Assembly: GCA_964515805.1 (NCBI GenBank)
Contig: CAZEUZ010000106.1
Location: forward strand, 1-9,599
Direction: 5' to 3'
DNA from: CAZEUZ01 sp964515805
Lineage (GTDB): Bacteria; Pseudomonadota; Gammaproteobacteria; Pseudomonadales; Cellvibrionaceae
Length of the DNA stretch: 9,599 bases
Position numbers and translations under genes: made by a program
Shown here: positions 1 through 7,780 of the stretch, piece by piece
How positions within the stretch are numbered: position 1 is the first letter of the stretch
Layout of the letters: each line of letters opens with the position of its first letter
The notes under the pieces: model-generated
Database searches by the model: none
Told to the model about the DNA's origin: nothing
Seen by the model: only the letters and a program-made list of their open reading frames with translations

Positions 1-3000
1 CCTGAAGTCACCGAATTAATGGCGCTGTGTAACTTATCCTGGAATGTATGGATTTTTGCCGAAATATCATCCGTTAGTATATTTTGTTTATTTTTTATTA
101 AGAAAGATTCAAAATCATGGGCTAAATCACCCAAAGATGTGAGTCCGGCCATTCTGGCCCCACCCTTTAAAGTATGCAGTAAGCGCTGTAGAGAAGAGTT
201 ATTCTTGGTATCAGATGTATCGCTTTCCCATGCATGAATAGTTTCATCAATTTCTTCGAGCAATTCATTGGATTCGTCCAGGAAAATTTCGACAACTTCA
301 TCATCAATTTGTTGGGAATTTTCTGGATTGGGTTGCTGCTCAACTGCTTCAATATCAATTGTCTCAGAATCCGCTGCTGAAGGTGTCGGCGGATCGTTCG
401 GCTGCAAACTATCTTGTTCTACTAACTTGGGGTCGCCTTTTTCGGTTTGCCGCGACAATTCAGTCTCATTTTCATCGGTTGCAGTGGATGACTTTGACTG
501 TTTAGATTCGTTTTCAATATGCAAGGATTGTAAACGAGCAAAAAAATCCTCTTCGATTTCGGGGAGGTTTTGTCCTGCAGCAATAGCATCCATCATATTG
601 AGTAAAAGCATGTGACCTTCTTGTAGTAAACTGTAACACTGATCACTGCTTTCAATAGATCCGGAAATTAAATACTCATAGCAACGGGTTAACTCATTGC
701 TCAAACGATTCATCGACGGCAAGCCGGCCTGCTCAGCACCGAGACTCAGTTTATTTAACTCCTCAATGATGTCCTTCCACTCACTGGATTGAACCTCCTT
801 GCCACGCCAATTTTCAATGAGAGAATCTATTTCTAACAATAGATTCATCTCTGTCGTCATGAAATTTTCTAACAGTCTAGGATCGGCTTTGTTGTGTTCT
901 TGTTGATGAATTATCGGACCCACTGTCAGTTCGCGCACTTCGGCAACACGAACAATAAATTGGGGCAATTCCGGAATTTCTGGCGAGGTATTTTCAGCGA
1001 GCTGATGTAGCACAGCCTCTGTGTGAGCAACGCAGTCTTTAATTAACTGAAGAATATCAGCATTGATATCCACTTGATAACCGCGCAATTCTTTAACGAA
1101 ATTTTCCATGGCCGTCATCAAATCGGCAATTGGTAAAATTTCTATCATGTATGCACTGCCTTTCAATGTGTGTAAGGCGCGCTGCATCAGATCACTGGGC
1201 GGATGAAAGATTGGCATTGATGCTTCTATTTCTGCAATACAGTGTTTCACTGTTTTCAAGTGGCCATTAGATTCATTGATGAATATATCTAATAACTGCG
1301 GGTCGATGGATAATTGATGCTTGTCATCGCTAGTTGCGGTATTTTCTGGCAAATCAACGTTGCTAGAAGAAATATCGACAGTGTCACCGTTGGCTATTTG
1401 GTGACCCCAAGCCATATACTGTTCAATCAGTGACTGTTGTGGTGTAGGTTGATGAGTCTTAAATGCTTCGATCATATCTTCCAAGATATCGCAGACTTTC
1501 TGTATTAAATCAACTATCACCGCAGTTGCTGGAATAGTGTGGTCGATCACTCGATTGAGCATGTTTTCGATAGACCAGGCCAGTTCGCCGATATCATTGG
1601 CATTTACCATGCGGCCACTGCCTTTTAAGGTATGAAAGGCGCGACGGACTTCCGTCAATGCTTCAACATTATTAAAATCTGTTGCCCAGCTCGGCAGAAA
1701 ATCGGTAATATTTTTCTTAACTTCTCCCGCCTCTTCAATAAATATCTCAATGATTTCATCATCTAAAATATCATCGTCGTCCTGCTCTTCATCACTATTG
1801 GGTGTCGATGCTTGTTCCGTGTTAGCAAGTTGCTCTGGTTCTAGGTCGTGCTCTATTTCAGAAGATAGCTCTGTCTCGACAGGTTGTTCCGCCTGTTCTT
1901 CCTGTTTGGGAAGAATTTCCACCGGATATCCCAATGAAACGAGCCTTTTTTCGCCAATATCTAATAAAAATTCACTATCATCATTAAAGTCGGCAATCAT
2001 TCGCTCTAAATAATAATCGACGCTGGTAATAGCGTCAGCGAGATCATCCAATTCCTGCCGTTCAGGTGAAATCTCCTCGTCAATCAGTTTTTGCTCAATA
2101 TAATTCGAACAGGCATTCAATATTTGTGCAGGACGTTCCAGAGGGAGCATCAATAATCCACCGCGTGTTTCGCGCAGTAGCGCTGGTGTTAATTGAATAC
2201 TTTCTATATCCCATTGTTTGGCTATATATTCAGTAATAGCATCCTTTACTGTTTCTAAACTATTGCGACTTTCTTGAAAAACAGACAGTTGGGCTTTATC
2301 AAAATGATAATTTGCGGATGGAGAATCCGTATTTTGCGCTTTATTGTTACCCAATGCGTTATCAATATCGTCCCCAATCTCTACAATGCCTTGAGCTATA
2401 TCTAACAGTTGATCGTTGGAAGCTGGAACATTGTGTTGCTGAAGAGTGTGCAGTGCTGATATTTGCACTTGAATCTTTTTCTGTAGGCTGCCGACGCCCA
2501 GTACCATCAAAGTATCGTTAATTCGAATTAATATATTTGTGATATCTTGTAATGATTTTTCCGGTTCTTCATCTGATAAACAGCGATCGAGAATATCTTT
2601 TATATCATTGAACTCCAGTTTAATAGCAGCTGCTAAGGATTTCAGCGCGTCATTATCTGTAAGCGCCGATATGTCCTGGTCATTAAAACTTAATGCATAG
2701 TGCTCTTTGACTGCATTAATTAATGGAGTTTCACCCTTAGCATTTGCTATGCAATAGAGTAAATTTTTTAGTATGTTTTTGTCGGCGTGTTCACTTAAAA
2801 ATTCAATGCCATGTTGGCCCAGGTGCCCTAGCTCACGGTCTAACTGATCAAATAGATTTTTGACAGCAGATGTTATCCCAATGGTATTTTGCTCTAAGCC
2901 CTGTATCAACGCCGCGGTTATTTCCCAAACCGAAAACTGATAAGTTCCATGGGTGATTTTTTGGAGGTGTTCACAAACCTTGCCTAAGTATCCGAGATTT

Positions 3001-3566
3001 TCGTCGACCTTTGATCCAGTAACAATGCCAATGGTTGCCTGTCTGTACATCTGCCTCAATTTGCTTGTTACAGACTTAAAATTTTCATCATCCTCAGCGA
3101 TGGATAATTTTTTGCCCACAATTTTGTAGGCGTAGCTCAAATCAGGATTGAAAAAATTGGCGTTATGCAGCAGATTAGCGCCCCGTACAGCGCGCAATTC
3201 ATTAATCAGAGACAGGGCGACAGAGGAATTATCTCGGCGAGTTTCCTGCATGTGTTGCAGGTAATTTGGCAATTGCAAAATCGCCCGCATCAACACTTCC
3301 TGCGCTTTTTCGTGATCGACAGTCTTCCGTTCTTCTAATGTGCGCAACAGTGACGCCATTTCTTGCGTCAGGATCGCTGCGCTGTGGAGCTCCAGAATTT
3401 GCAGAGAGCCATAAACTTGGCGGATGCACGTCAGACAAGAATTTAACTGCTCAGTGTCTTTGTTATCTTGGAAATAGCGTTCTAGCGCTTCACCAGCCTG
3501 TGTCAGCGCAATGTTAATTTCCTTGAGCACCCATTCAAGCGCTGCATACTGGCGATTATCGGTCAT
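1..3566 (-). CDS. chpA: ChpA (PilL-type) hybrid chemotaxis kinase, N-terminal part, 3' end outside window
   Basis: Open frame with no stop from an ATG at 3566 to the window edge, giving 1188 visible residues. The start is preceded by GGAAAGGA, and an in-frame TAG lies a little upstream with no other good start. The N-terminus (MTDNRQYAALEWVLKEI) resembles ChpA/FimL. Three intact histidine phosphotransfer (Hpt) motifs of the form HTLKG are visible: H645 (module about 600-705), H799 (about 752-860) and H1131 (about 1086 onward). Similar modules lacking the histidine occur near R49, around R465-G470, and at N938. Acidic linkers separate them (for example the Asp/Glu-rich run near 593-605). In P. 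aeruginosa, ChpA is a kinase of about 2,470 residues that passes phosphate from its CheA core to Hpt domains and then to PilG/PilH. The expected ATPase core, CheW-like domain and receiver should lie left of base 1. It follows pilJ after a 167-bp gap. Confidence 0.95.
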   Translation of the reverse strand, partial: MTDNRQYAALEWVLKEINIALTQAGEALERYFQDNKDTEQLNSCLTCIRQVYGSLQILELHSAAILTQEMASLLRTLEERKTVDHEKAQEVLMRAILQLPNYLQHMQETRRDNSSVALSLINELRAVRGANLLHNANFFNPDLSYAYKIVGKKLSIAEDDENFKSVTSKLRQMYRQATIGIVTGSKVDENLGYLGKVCEHLQKITHGTYQFSVWEITAALIQGLEQNTIGITSAVKNLFDQLDRELGHLGQHGIEFLSEHADKNILKNLLYCIANAKGETPLINAVKEHYALSFNDQDISALTDNDALKSLAAAIKLEFNDIKDILDRCLSDEEPEKSLQDITNILIRINDTLMVLGVGSLQKKIQVQISALHTLQQHNVPASNDQLLDIAQGIVEIGDDIDNALGNNKAQNTDSPSANYHFDKAQLSVFQESRNSLETVKDAITEYIAKQWDIESIQLTPALLRETRGGLLMLPLERPAQILNACSNYIEQKLIDEEISPERQELDDLADAITSVDYYLERMIADFNDDSEFLLDIGEKRLVSLGYPVEILPKQEEQAEQPVETELSSEIEHDLEPEQLANTEQASTPNSDEEQDDDDILDDEIIEIFIEEAGEVKKNITDFLPSWATDFNNVEALTEVRRAFHTLKGSGRMVNANDIGELAWSIENMLNRVIDHTIPATAVIVDLIQKVCDILEDMIEAFKTHQPTPQQSLIEQYMAWGHQIANGDTVDISSSNVDLPENTATSDDKHQLSIDPQLLDIFINESNGHLKTVKHCIAEIEASMPIFHPPSDLMQRALHTLKGSAYMIEILPIADLMTAMENFVKELRGYQVDINADILQLIKDCVAHTEAVLHQLAENTSPEIPELPQFIVRVAEVRELTVGPIIHQQEHNKADPRLLENFMTTEMNLLLEIDSLIENWRGKEVQSSEWKDIIEELNKLSLGAEQAGLPSMNRLSNELTRCYEYLISGSIESSDQCYSLLQEGHMLLLNMMDAIAAGQNLPEIEEDFFARLQSLHIENESKQSKSSTATDENETELSRQTEKGDPKLVEQDSLQPNDPPTPSAADSETIDIEAVEQQPNPENSQQIDDEVVEIFLDESNELLEEIDETIHAWESDTSDTKNNSSLQRLLHTLKGGARMAGLTSLGDLAHDFESFLIKNKQNILTDDISAKIHTFQDKLHSAINSVTS

Positions 3567-3733
3567 TTCCTTTCCGTGCCATGTGGAAGTAGCAATTAGT
3601 CTGAAGTACGCTGTTTGCTACTCTCTTTACCAGAAAAGATGGTTTCGGAAGCTCAGTGGATTTTTTCAGAGACCATATCATCATTTAATTGTTGTCCTGA
3701 ATATTACTCTGACGTTTAGGCGTAGTGCTCTAA

Positions 3734-5920
3734 TTAGGACTTTTCTTTATCAGCATCTAGATCTGTAAAGTCTGTATTTGAGTCACTGGCTTCGAGATCA
3801 CTTTCTTCACTCAGCATCAATGTTGCCTCTGGATCGACATCGGAATCTTCTAACAATGGGAAATCAGTCTCTTCTTCTGCATCTACAGATGGCATATTGT
3901 CATCGCTGTCCCGGTACTCGTCCGGCAATGTAAAGTCAGCTACAGAGTCACGTAAATCGAGAGCCATTTCAGTCAGTTCACCAATTGACTGAGCACTTGC
4001 CTGCGTACCTGCTGATGTCTGCGAAGTAATTTCTTGAATCACATTCATCGTACTTGACACGTTACCTGCTGAAGAAGCCTGTTGTCTGGCAGCATTGGAG
4101 ATACGTTGAATCAACTCGGCAAGATTTGCCGATACACCTTCAATTTCTTCCAGTGCAACACCGGCGTCTTGAGCTAACTTGGCGCCATTAACCACTTCAC
4201 TAGTGGTTTGTTCCATTGATATAACGGCTTCATTGGTGTCTGTTTGAATGGTTTTTACTAAGGTTTCTATCTGTTTTGTCGCCGCTGCGGAGCGCTCCGC
4301 AAGCCGTTGCACCTCATCCGCAACCACGGCAAAACCTCGACCTGCCTCACCCGCCATTGACGCTTGAATAGCGGCATTTAGAGCGAGAATGTTAGTTTGA
4401 TCGGCGATGTCGTTGATCAAGCTAACGATATCGCCAATTTCTTGAGAAGATTCACCCAATCGCTTAATTCGTTTAGATGTATCCTGAATTTGTTCACGAA
4501 TTGTGTCCATACCATTAATGGTATTTTGTACAACTTTGGCGCCTTTCTTAGCGATAGATACCGATCGTTCTGCAACCGACGCGGATTCTGACGCATTGGT
4601 GGAGACTTGATCGATAGTCACAGCCATCTCATTGATGGCTGCTGAAGCGCCTGCAATTTCCTGGGATTGATGATCCGAAGCTTCCGCCAAATGCAAAGCA
4701 GTTTGTTGGGTATTTTGAGCGGCGCTAGATACTTTTACTGCTGTACTGTTAATGCGTTCTACGAGTACTCGTAATTGCTCGATAGTAAAGTTAATGGAGT
4801 CGGCAATGGCGCCAGTGAAATCCTCTGTCACTGTGGCGGTAGTCGTCAGATCACCATCCGCTAAATCTGCTAATTCGTCCAACAGACGTAGGATTGCCTC
4901 TTGGTTTCGCTGGGTGGCTTCGGCAGTCATTGCAATCGTTGTTCTAGCCTGGCGTTGTATGGAAAAAATAATACTGACCACGCAAAAAAGAATGCCAATA
5001 ACGGCTGCGATAGCACAATAAATGAAAAAATTAACTAATGAGAGAGTTTCTACCTTAGGTGTCATTTGGCCTAAGATACTGCTTATTGTCTGAATATTTG
5101 GCAGTAGTTGCTGCCGTGCTTGGCGCGCTGACAGTAGATTATCGCTAGCTGTGGCCATCTGTTCTATCGTCTCATTAACCAAATTAAATTGTTTGCTGAT
5201 TTCAGATAAACTTTCAATGGCTGCAGCCCTGTTAAAAGCTGAAATGCCTCTCTTAGAGTCACCCTTCAAAAGAGCTTGTGCAGATTCATTAAACGAAGAC
5301 ACGTCTGCTCGGTACTGCTCGAAAGCAGCGGCGCCAGTTTCTCTGTCATAAACCAAGCGCTCCAAGTTGCTGAGGATTCGTTCAATCAGGAATGACTGGC
5401 GCTGGGCTATCGATATTTGCGCCTTACTTGCCTTAGAATCCAACAAATAATCAATGATCTTATTATTCTCTGTTTGAATATTGAGCGTGGCTCTCCTCAA
5501 TCTACCAACAGCTGACTTCATGTTGGCGATACTATTTTTGATTGTATTGTTAGCCATTTCATCTATGATTAAGCGCACGTCATTCCATGTGGCTCTGTAA
5601 ATCTCAAACTCTGTATTCAATCTGCTATCGTCTTGCAAGTTTTCCCATAGAGATTGCATTTCATCTACGGTAGTGGTCAAGGTTAACAGAGTATCTTCAT
5701 TTCCACTGACAACCTCACCCGATAGCGGCTCCAAACGGCCAGATAATCCGCTCAATTTTGCTATGGTAGAAATAGTTTCCTTGTCGCGTGCAGAATCGAC
5801 CCAAATCTTGTAGGTGCAGAAAACCAAACCAGCCAGAAACAGCAGCAGCAACACTACTAGTGATGTTCTCCAGCGGTGACTTTCAGCTGATACGTTGAAA
5901 TTTCCAGAATCATCTTGCAT
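3734..5920 (-). CDS. pilJ: PilJ, type IV pilus methyl-accepting chemoreceptor
   Basis: 728-residue membrane chemoreceptor of the Pil-Chp system. A short cytoplasmic N-terminus is followed by a first membrane helix (about 18-40), a helical periplasmic sensor region (about 41-294, where PilJ-type sensor domains are expected), a second membrane helix (about 296-321), a HAMP-like region (about 340-390) and a methyl-accepting signalling hairpin. The hairpin tip is clear: ALNAAIQASMAGEAGRGFAV begins at 513 and runs on into VADEVQRLAERS. The receptor contacts the PilI adaptor and the ChpA kinase. The start ATG has AGGAG nine bases upstream. Residues about 665-728 form an acidic Asp/Glu/Ser-rich tail after the usual family end (SVADFTLP). 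As I recall, P. aeruginosa PilJ is about 682 residues, so this one is longer. No NWETF-like CheR-docking end is present. Confidence 0.96.
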   Translation of the reverse strand: MQDDSGNFNVSAESHRWRTSLVVLLLLFLAGLVFCTYKIWVDSARDKETISTIAKLSGLSGRLEPLSGEVVSGNEDTLLTLTTTVDEMQSLWENLQDDSRLNTEFEIYRATWNDVRLIIDEMANNTIKNSIANMKSAVGRLRRATLNIQTENNKIIDYLLDSKASKAQISIAQRQSFLIERILSNLERLVYDRETGAAAFEQYRADVSSFNESAQALLKGDSKRGISAFNRAAAIESLSEISKQFNLVNETIEQMATASDNLLSARQARQQLLPNIQTISSILGQMTPKVETLSLVNFFIYCAIAAVIGILFCVVSIIFSIQRQARTTIAMTAEATQRNQEAILRLLDELADLADGDLTTTATVTEDFTGAIADSINFTIEQLRVLVERINSTAVKVSSAAQNTQQTALHLAEASDHQSQEIAGASAAINEMAVTIDQVSTNASESASVAERSVSIAKKGAKVVQNTINGMDTIREQIQDTSKRIKRLGESSQEIGDIVSLINDIADQTNILALNAAIQASMAGEAGRGFAVVADEVQRLAERSAAATKQIETLVKTIQTDTNEAVISMEQTTSEVVNGAKLAQDAGVALEEIEGVSANLAELIQRISNAARQQASSAGNVSSTMNVIQEITSQTSAGTQASAQSIGELTEMALDLRDSVADFTLPDEYRDSDDNMPSVDAEEETDFPLLEDSDVDPEATLMLSEESDLEASDSNTDFTDLDADKEKS

Positions 5921-6039
5921 AACTGCAAACTCCTAAAGGTAACAATGGCTTTTCAGCCTTAAAACAACAATGCTATGTGGGTTAAAGTATCTATCAAAAT
6001 TCATTGAGGCCAAAGCCTGTTAAAACAAAACAATGTGCT

Positions 6040-6585
6040 CTAATCTAATGCAACATCGAGGAATGCTTTATCCTCAATCAAAGCGGTAGGATTAAAAACA
6101 AACCAGAGGTTTTTTTCTAGCTCAAAACCACCACTGACATAGTGATTCATTGAATGCGGCAATACGTCAGGTAAATTTGTCAGCTCATTCTCTACTGGGA
6201 AATGCTGCATTCCGTGTACATAATCAACCCATAGTCCCAAGTACAGATTTTCGGCTTCAACAATCAAAATGCGCTGGACCTTTCTGTGATTGGTCAAGCG
6301 ACCACCTAGAAACTCTGCCATATCGAACACTGGCAACAATCTGCCGCGAATATTAGCGACTCCTTTAACCCAGCTATGCACATTGGGTAGACGAGTAAGA
6401 TTTGGAATTTCGAGTATTTCTGCAAGTTGTCCCATAGGGACGACAAACTGAAAGCCCAGCAGAGAAAAACCAACGCCACTCCACTGGGCACCAGTATCAA
6501 TCTGTGCAGGCAGTGGTTGTGCAAAGCGCGAGCTCTTGTGCGCTAACTCCTGTAACGCTGCAAAGGCTGTCGGTTGCTCTGACAT
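6040..6585 (-). CDS. pilI: PilI, CheW-like adaptor protein
   Basis: 181-residue cytoplasmic CheW-domain protein expected to couple the PilJ receptor to the ChpA kinase. After a short leader, the CheW domain spans about residues 36-172. It contains the family's typical core GVANIRGRLLPVFDMAEFLG (75-94) and a later strand segment, ILIVEAENLYLGLWVDYVHG (106-125). The length is close to P. aeruginosa PilI. The ATG at 6585 has only a modest ribosome site (AAAAAGG, about 11 bases upstream). It sits 116 bp downstream of pilH and 119 bp upstream of pilJ on the same strand. The position between receptor and regulators supports PilI over a generic CheW. Confidence 0.95.
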   Translation of the reverse strand: MSEQPTAFAALQELAHKSSRFAQPLPAQIDTGAQWSGVGFSLLGFQFVVPMGQLAEILEIPNLTRLPNVHSWVKGVANIRGRLLPVFDMAEFLGGRLTNHRKVQRILIVEAENLYLGLWVDYVHGMQHFPVENELTNLPDVLPHSMNHYVSGGFELEKNLWFVFNPTALIEDKAFLDVALD

Positions 6586-6701
6586 ACGAATTCAAACCTT
6601 TTTAATTAGACTTATCATCTAACAGGCCTTCGACCTACTGACAACAAATTCTTCGGCTAACTTTTTTTACACTGAATCTTTGGTTGAGCAGAAATTATCT
6701 C

Positions 6702-7073
6702 TTAAGAAGCGAGAGATTTCTCGATAGCCGTTAGTAATTCATCTGGATTTACCGGCTTGACTAAATAATCTTTAGCTCCCTGACGCTTGCCCCACATTTT
6801 ATCGGTTTGTTGATCTTTTGTAGAAACTATAATAATAGGAATGTTGCTGGTCTTAGCATCTTTTGAGAGATTTCGAGTCGCTTGAAAACCGCTCATTCCA
6901 GGCAGCACAACGTCCATGAGAATCAAGTCAGGGTTGAGTGATTTAGCTTCTTGCAAGCCTTCTTCTCCGGTTTCAGCAGTTGAGACTTTGTACCCTTTGC
7001 CTGCTCCAAGCAGTATGTTGCTGAGCGTTTGTGTTTCCGTTGGCGAATCGTCAATAATTAAGATATGGGCCAT
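6702..7073 (-). CDS. pilH: PilH, CheY-like response regulator
   Basis: 123-residue stand-alone receiver domain with no output domain. The acidic pocket is D8-D9, the phosphoacceptor is D54 (ILMD), the switch Ser is S84 and the conserved lysine is K106 (LVKP), with CheY-like spacing (+30 and +52 from the Asp). The segments GFQATR (62-67) and KMWGKRQGAKDYLVKPV (92-108) are characteristic of PilH rather than PilG. In P. aeruginosa, PilH is linked to pilus retraction and acts as a phosphate sink or opponent of PilG. A GAGGA ribosome site lies just upstream of the ATG. Only 29 bp separate it from pilG, so the two are very likely co-transcribed. Confidence 0.95.
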   Translation of the reverse strand: MAHILIIDDSPTETQTLSNILLGAGKGYKVSTAETGEEGLQEAKSLNPDLILMDVVLPGMSGFQATRNLSKDAKTSNIPIIIVSTKDQQTDKMWGKRQGAKDYLVKPVNPDELLTAIEKSLAS

Positions 7074-7102
7074 GATTTCCTCAGATTTTTTACAATGGGT
7101 CG

Positions 7103-7504
7103 TTAGTGTGTATCTGCTGTGCCTAGCTGGGCTTCTATAGCTTCGAGTAGTTCAGATTTGGTGAAGGGTTTGGTTAAGTACTGCTCGGATCCGACAATTC
7201 GGCCTTTGGCACGATCAAATAAGCCATCTTTGCTCGACAGCATTATAATTGGGGTGTCTTTAAGATTAGAATTATTTTTTATCAGTGAACACATTTGATA
7301 GCCGTCCAGCCGCGGCATCATAATGTCGACAAAAATAATATCTGGGTGCGAATTGGCAATCTTGTCCAGTGCATCGAATCCATCTGTGGCGGTGGTAACG
7401 TCGCAACCTACCTTTTCAAGTATCATTGTAGCAGTCCGCCTGATGGTTTTGCTGTCATCAATGACCATTACTTTAAGGCTATCTAGAGCTACAGCCATAA
7501 ACAT
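7103..7504 (-). CDS. pilG: PilG, CheY-like response regulator
   Basis: 133-residue single receiver domain and first gene of the minus-strand chemosensory operon. The acidic pair is D16-D17, the phosphoacceptor is D60 (IIFVDIMMPRLDGYQ), the switch Ser is S90 (MLSSKDG) and the lysine is K112 (LTKPF). The segment DDSKTIRRTA (16-25) and the block FDRAKGRIVGSEQYLTKPF (96-114) are strongly PilG-like. In P. aeruginosa, PilG promotes pilus extension and is needed for cAMP regulation. Two starts are possible: ATG 7504 with AAGGG four bases away, or the ATG two codons on (7498) with the same site at a more usual ten bases. The first is reported here. Transcription must start in the 7505-7780 spacer shared with gshB. 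Confidence 0.95.
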   Translation of the reverse strand: MFMAVALDSLKVMVIDDSKTIRRTATMILEKVGCDVTTATDGFDALDKIANSHPDIIFVDIMMPRLDGYQMCSLIKNNSNLKDTPIIMLSSKDGLFDRAKGRIVGSEQYLTKPFTKSELLEAIEAQLGTADTH

Positions 7505-7659
7505 CTAACCCTTACATTAATAAACGTATTTGCTATCGTACATCACTGAAAAAATAATCTGACTGACGCATCAATCATTCTATAGACTAATTTGCCATAG
7601 ACACCATTCAGTCTTACTGTACGGAACAACCTTTGGTAGCGTTTTTAACACAGAAGAAG

Positions 7660-7764
7660 ATTTTTATCTATAAATCGCTGAACAAATTTACTATTTATTG
7701 TCCTAAGACTTTTTATAATTATCTATTAGATGTCAGAATATAGCATTTAATTATAGATAAAAAT
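7660..7764. repeat. Perfect 14-bp inverted repeat flanking 77 bp in the pilG-gshB spacer
   Basis: ATTTTTATCTATAA at 7660-7673 is exactly reverse-complementary to TTATAGATAAAAAT at 7751-7764. The octamer TTATCTAT within the arms also occurs at 7719-7726 on the plus strand, giving three copies at 7664-7671, 7719-7726 and 7753-7760 (the last inverted). The right arm ends 16 bases before the gshB ATG. It could be an operator pair or a long-loop RNA stem in the gshB leader. The arms are AT-rich, so chance is not excluded. Confidence 0.55.
7714..7719 (+). promoter_or_regulatory. Possible -10 element for gshB
   Basis: An exact TATAAT lies 62 bases before the gshB ATG in the divergent spacer. No convincing -35 element lies at the usual 16-18 base spacing; TTGTCC at 7698-7703 is only 10 bases away. 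The surrounding sequence is AT-rich, so this is a weak call. I found no convincing promoter for pilG on the other strand. Confidence 0.25.
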
Positions 7765-7780
7765 ATTCTTGGTATACCTA

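Noticed and set aside
268..615. Plus-strand open frame of 115 codons
   Set aside because: It lies antisense to chpA, is Ser/Cys-rich and low in complexity, and has no family resemblance; the minus-strand frame encodes a clear ChpA Hpt region.
1750..2013. Plus-strand frame rich in Ser and Cys
   Set aside because: Shadow of the acidic linker of chpA (GAT/GAA codons read backwards give Ser-rich sequence).
3511..3768. Plus-strand frame across the pilJ-chpA gap
   Set aside because: It overlaps the 5' end of chpA and the 3' end of pilJ on the opposite strand, and its protein shows no recognisable motif or good ribosome site.
5948..5959. GGCT-loop-AGCC hairpin before pilJ as a terminator
   Set aside because: A four-base-pair stem without a following T-run on the coding strand; likely chance.
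6606..6622. Short hairpin (TTAGA/TCTAA) in the pilH-pilI gap as a terminator
   Set aside because: Only five AT-rich base pairs, no GC stem and no proper T-tract; too weak to end transcription inside an operon.
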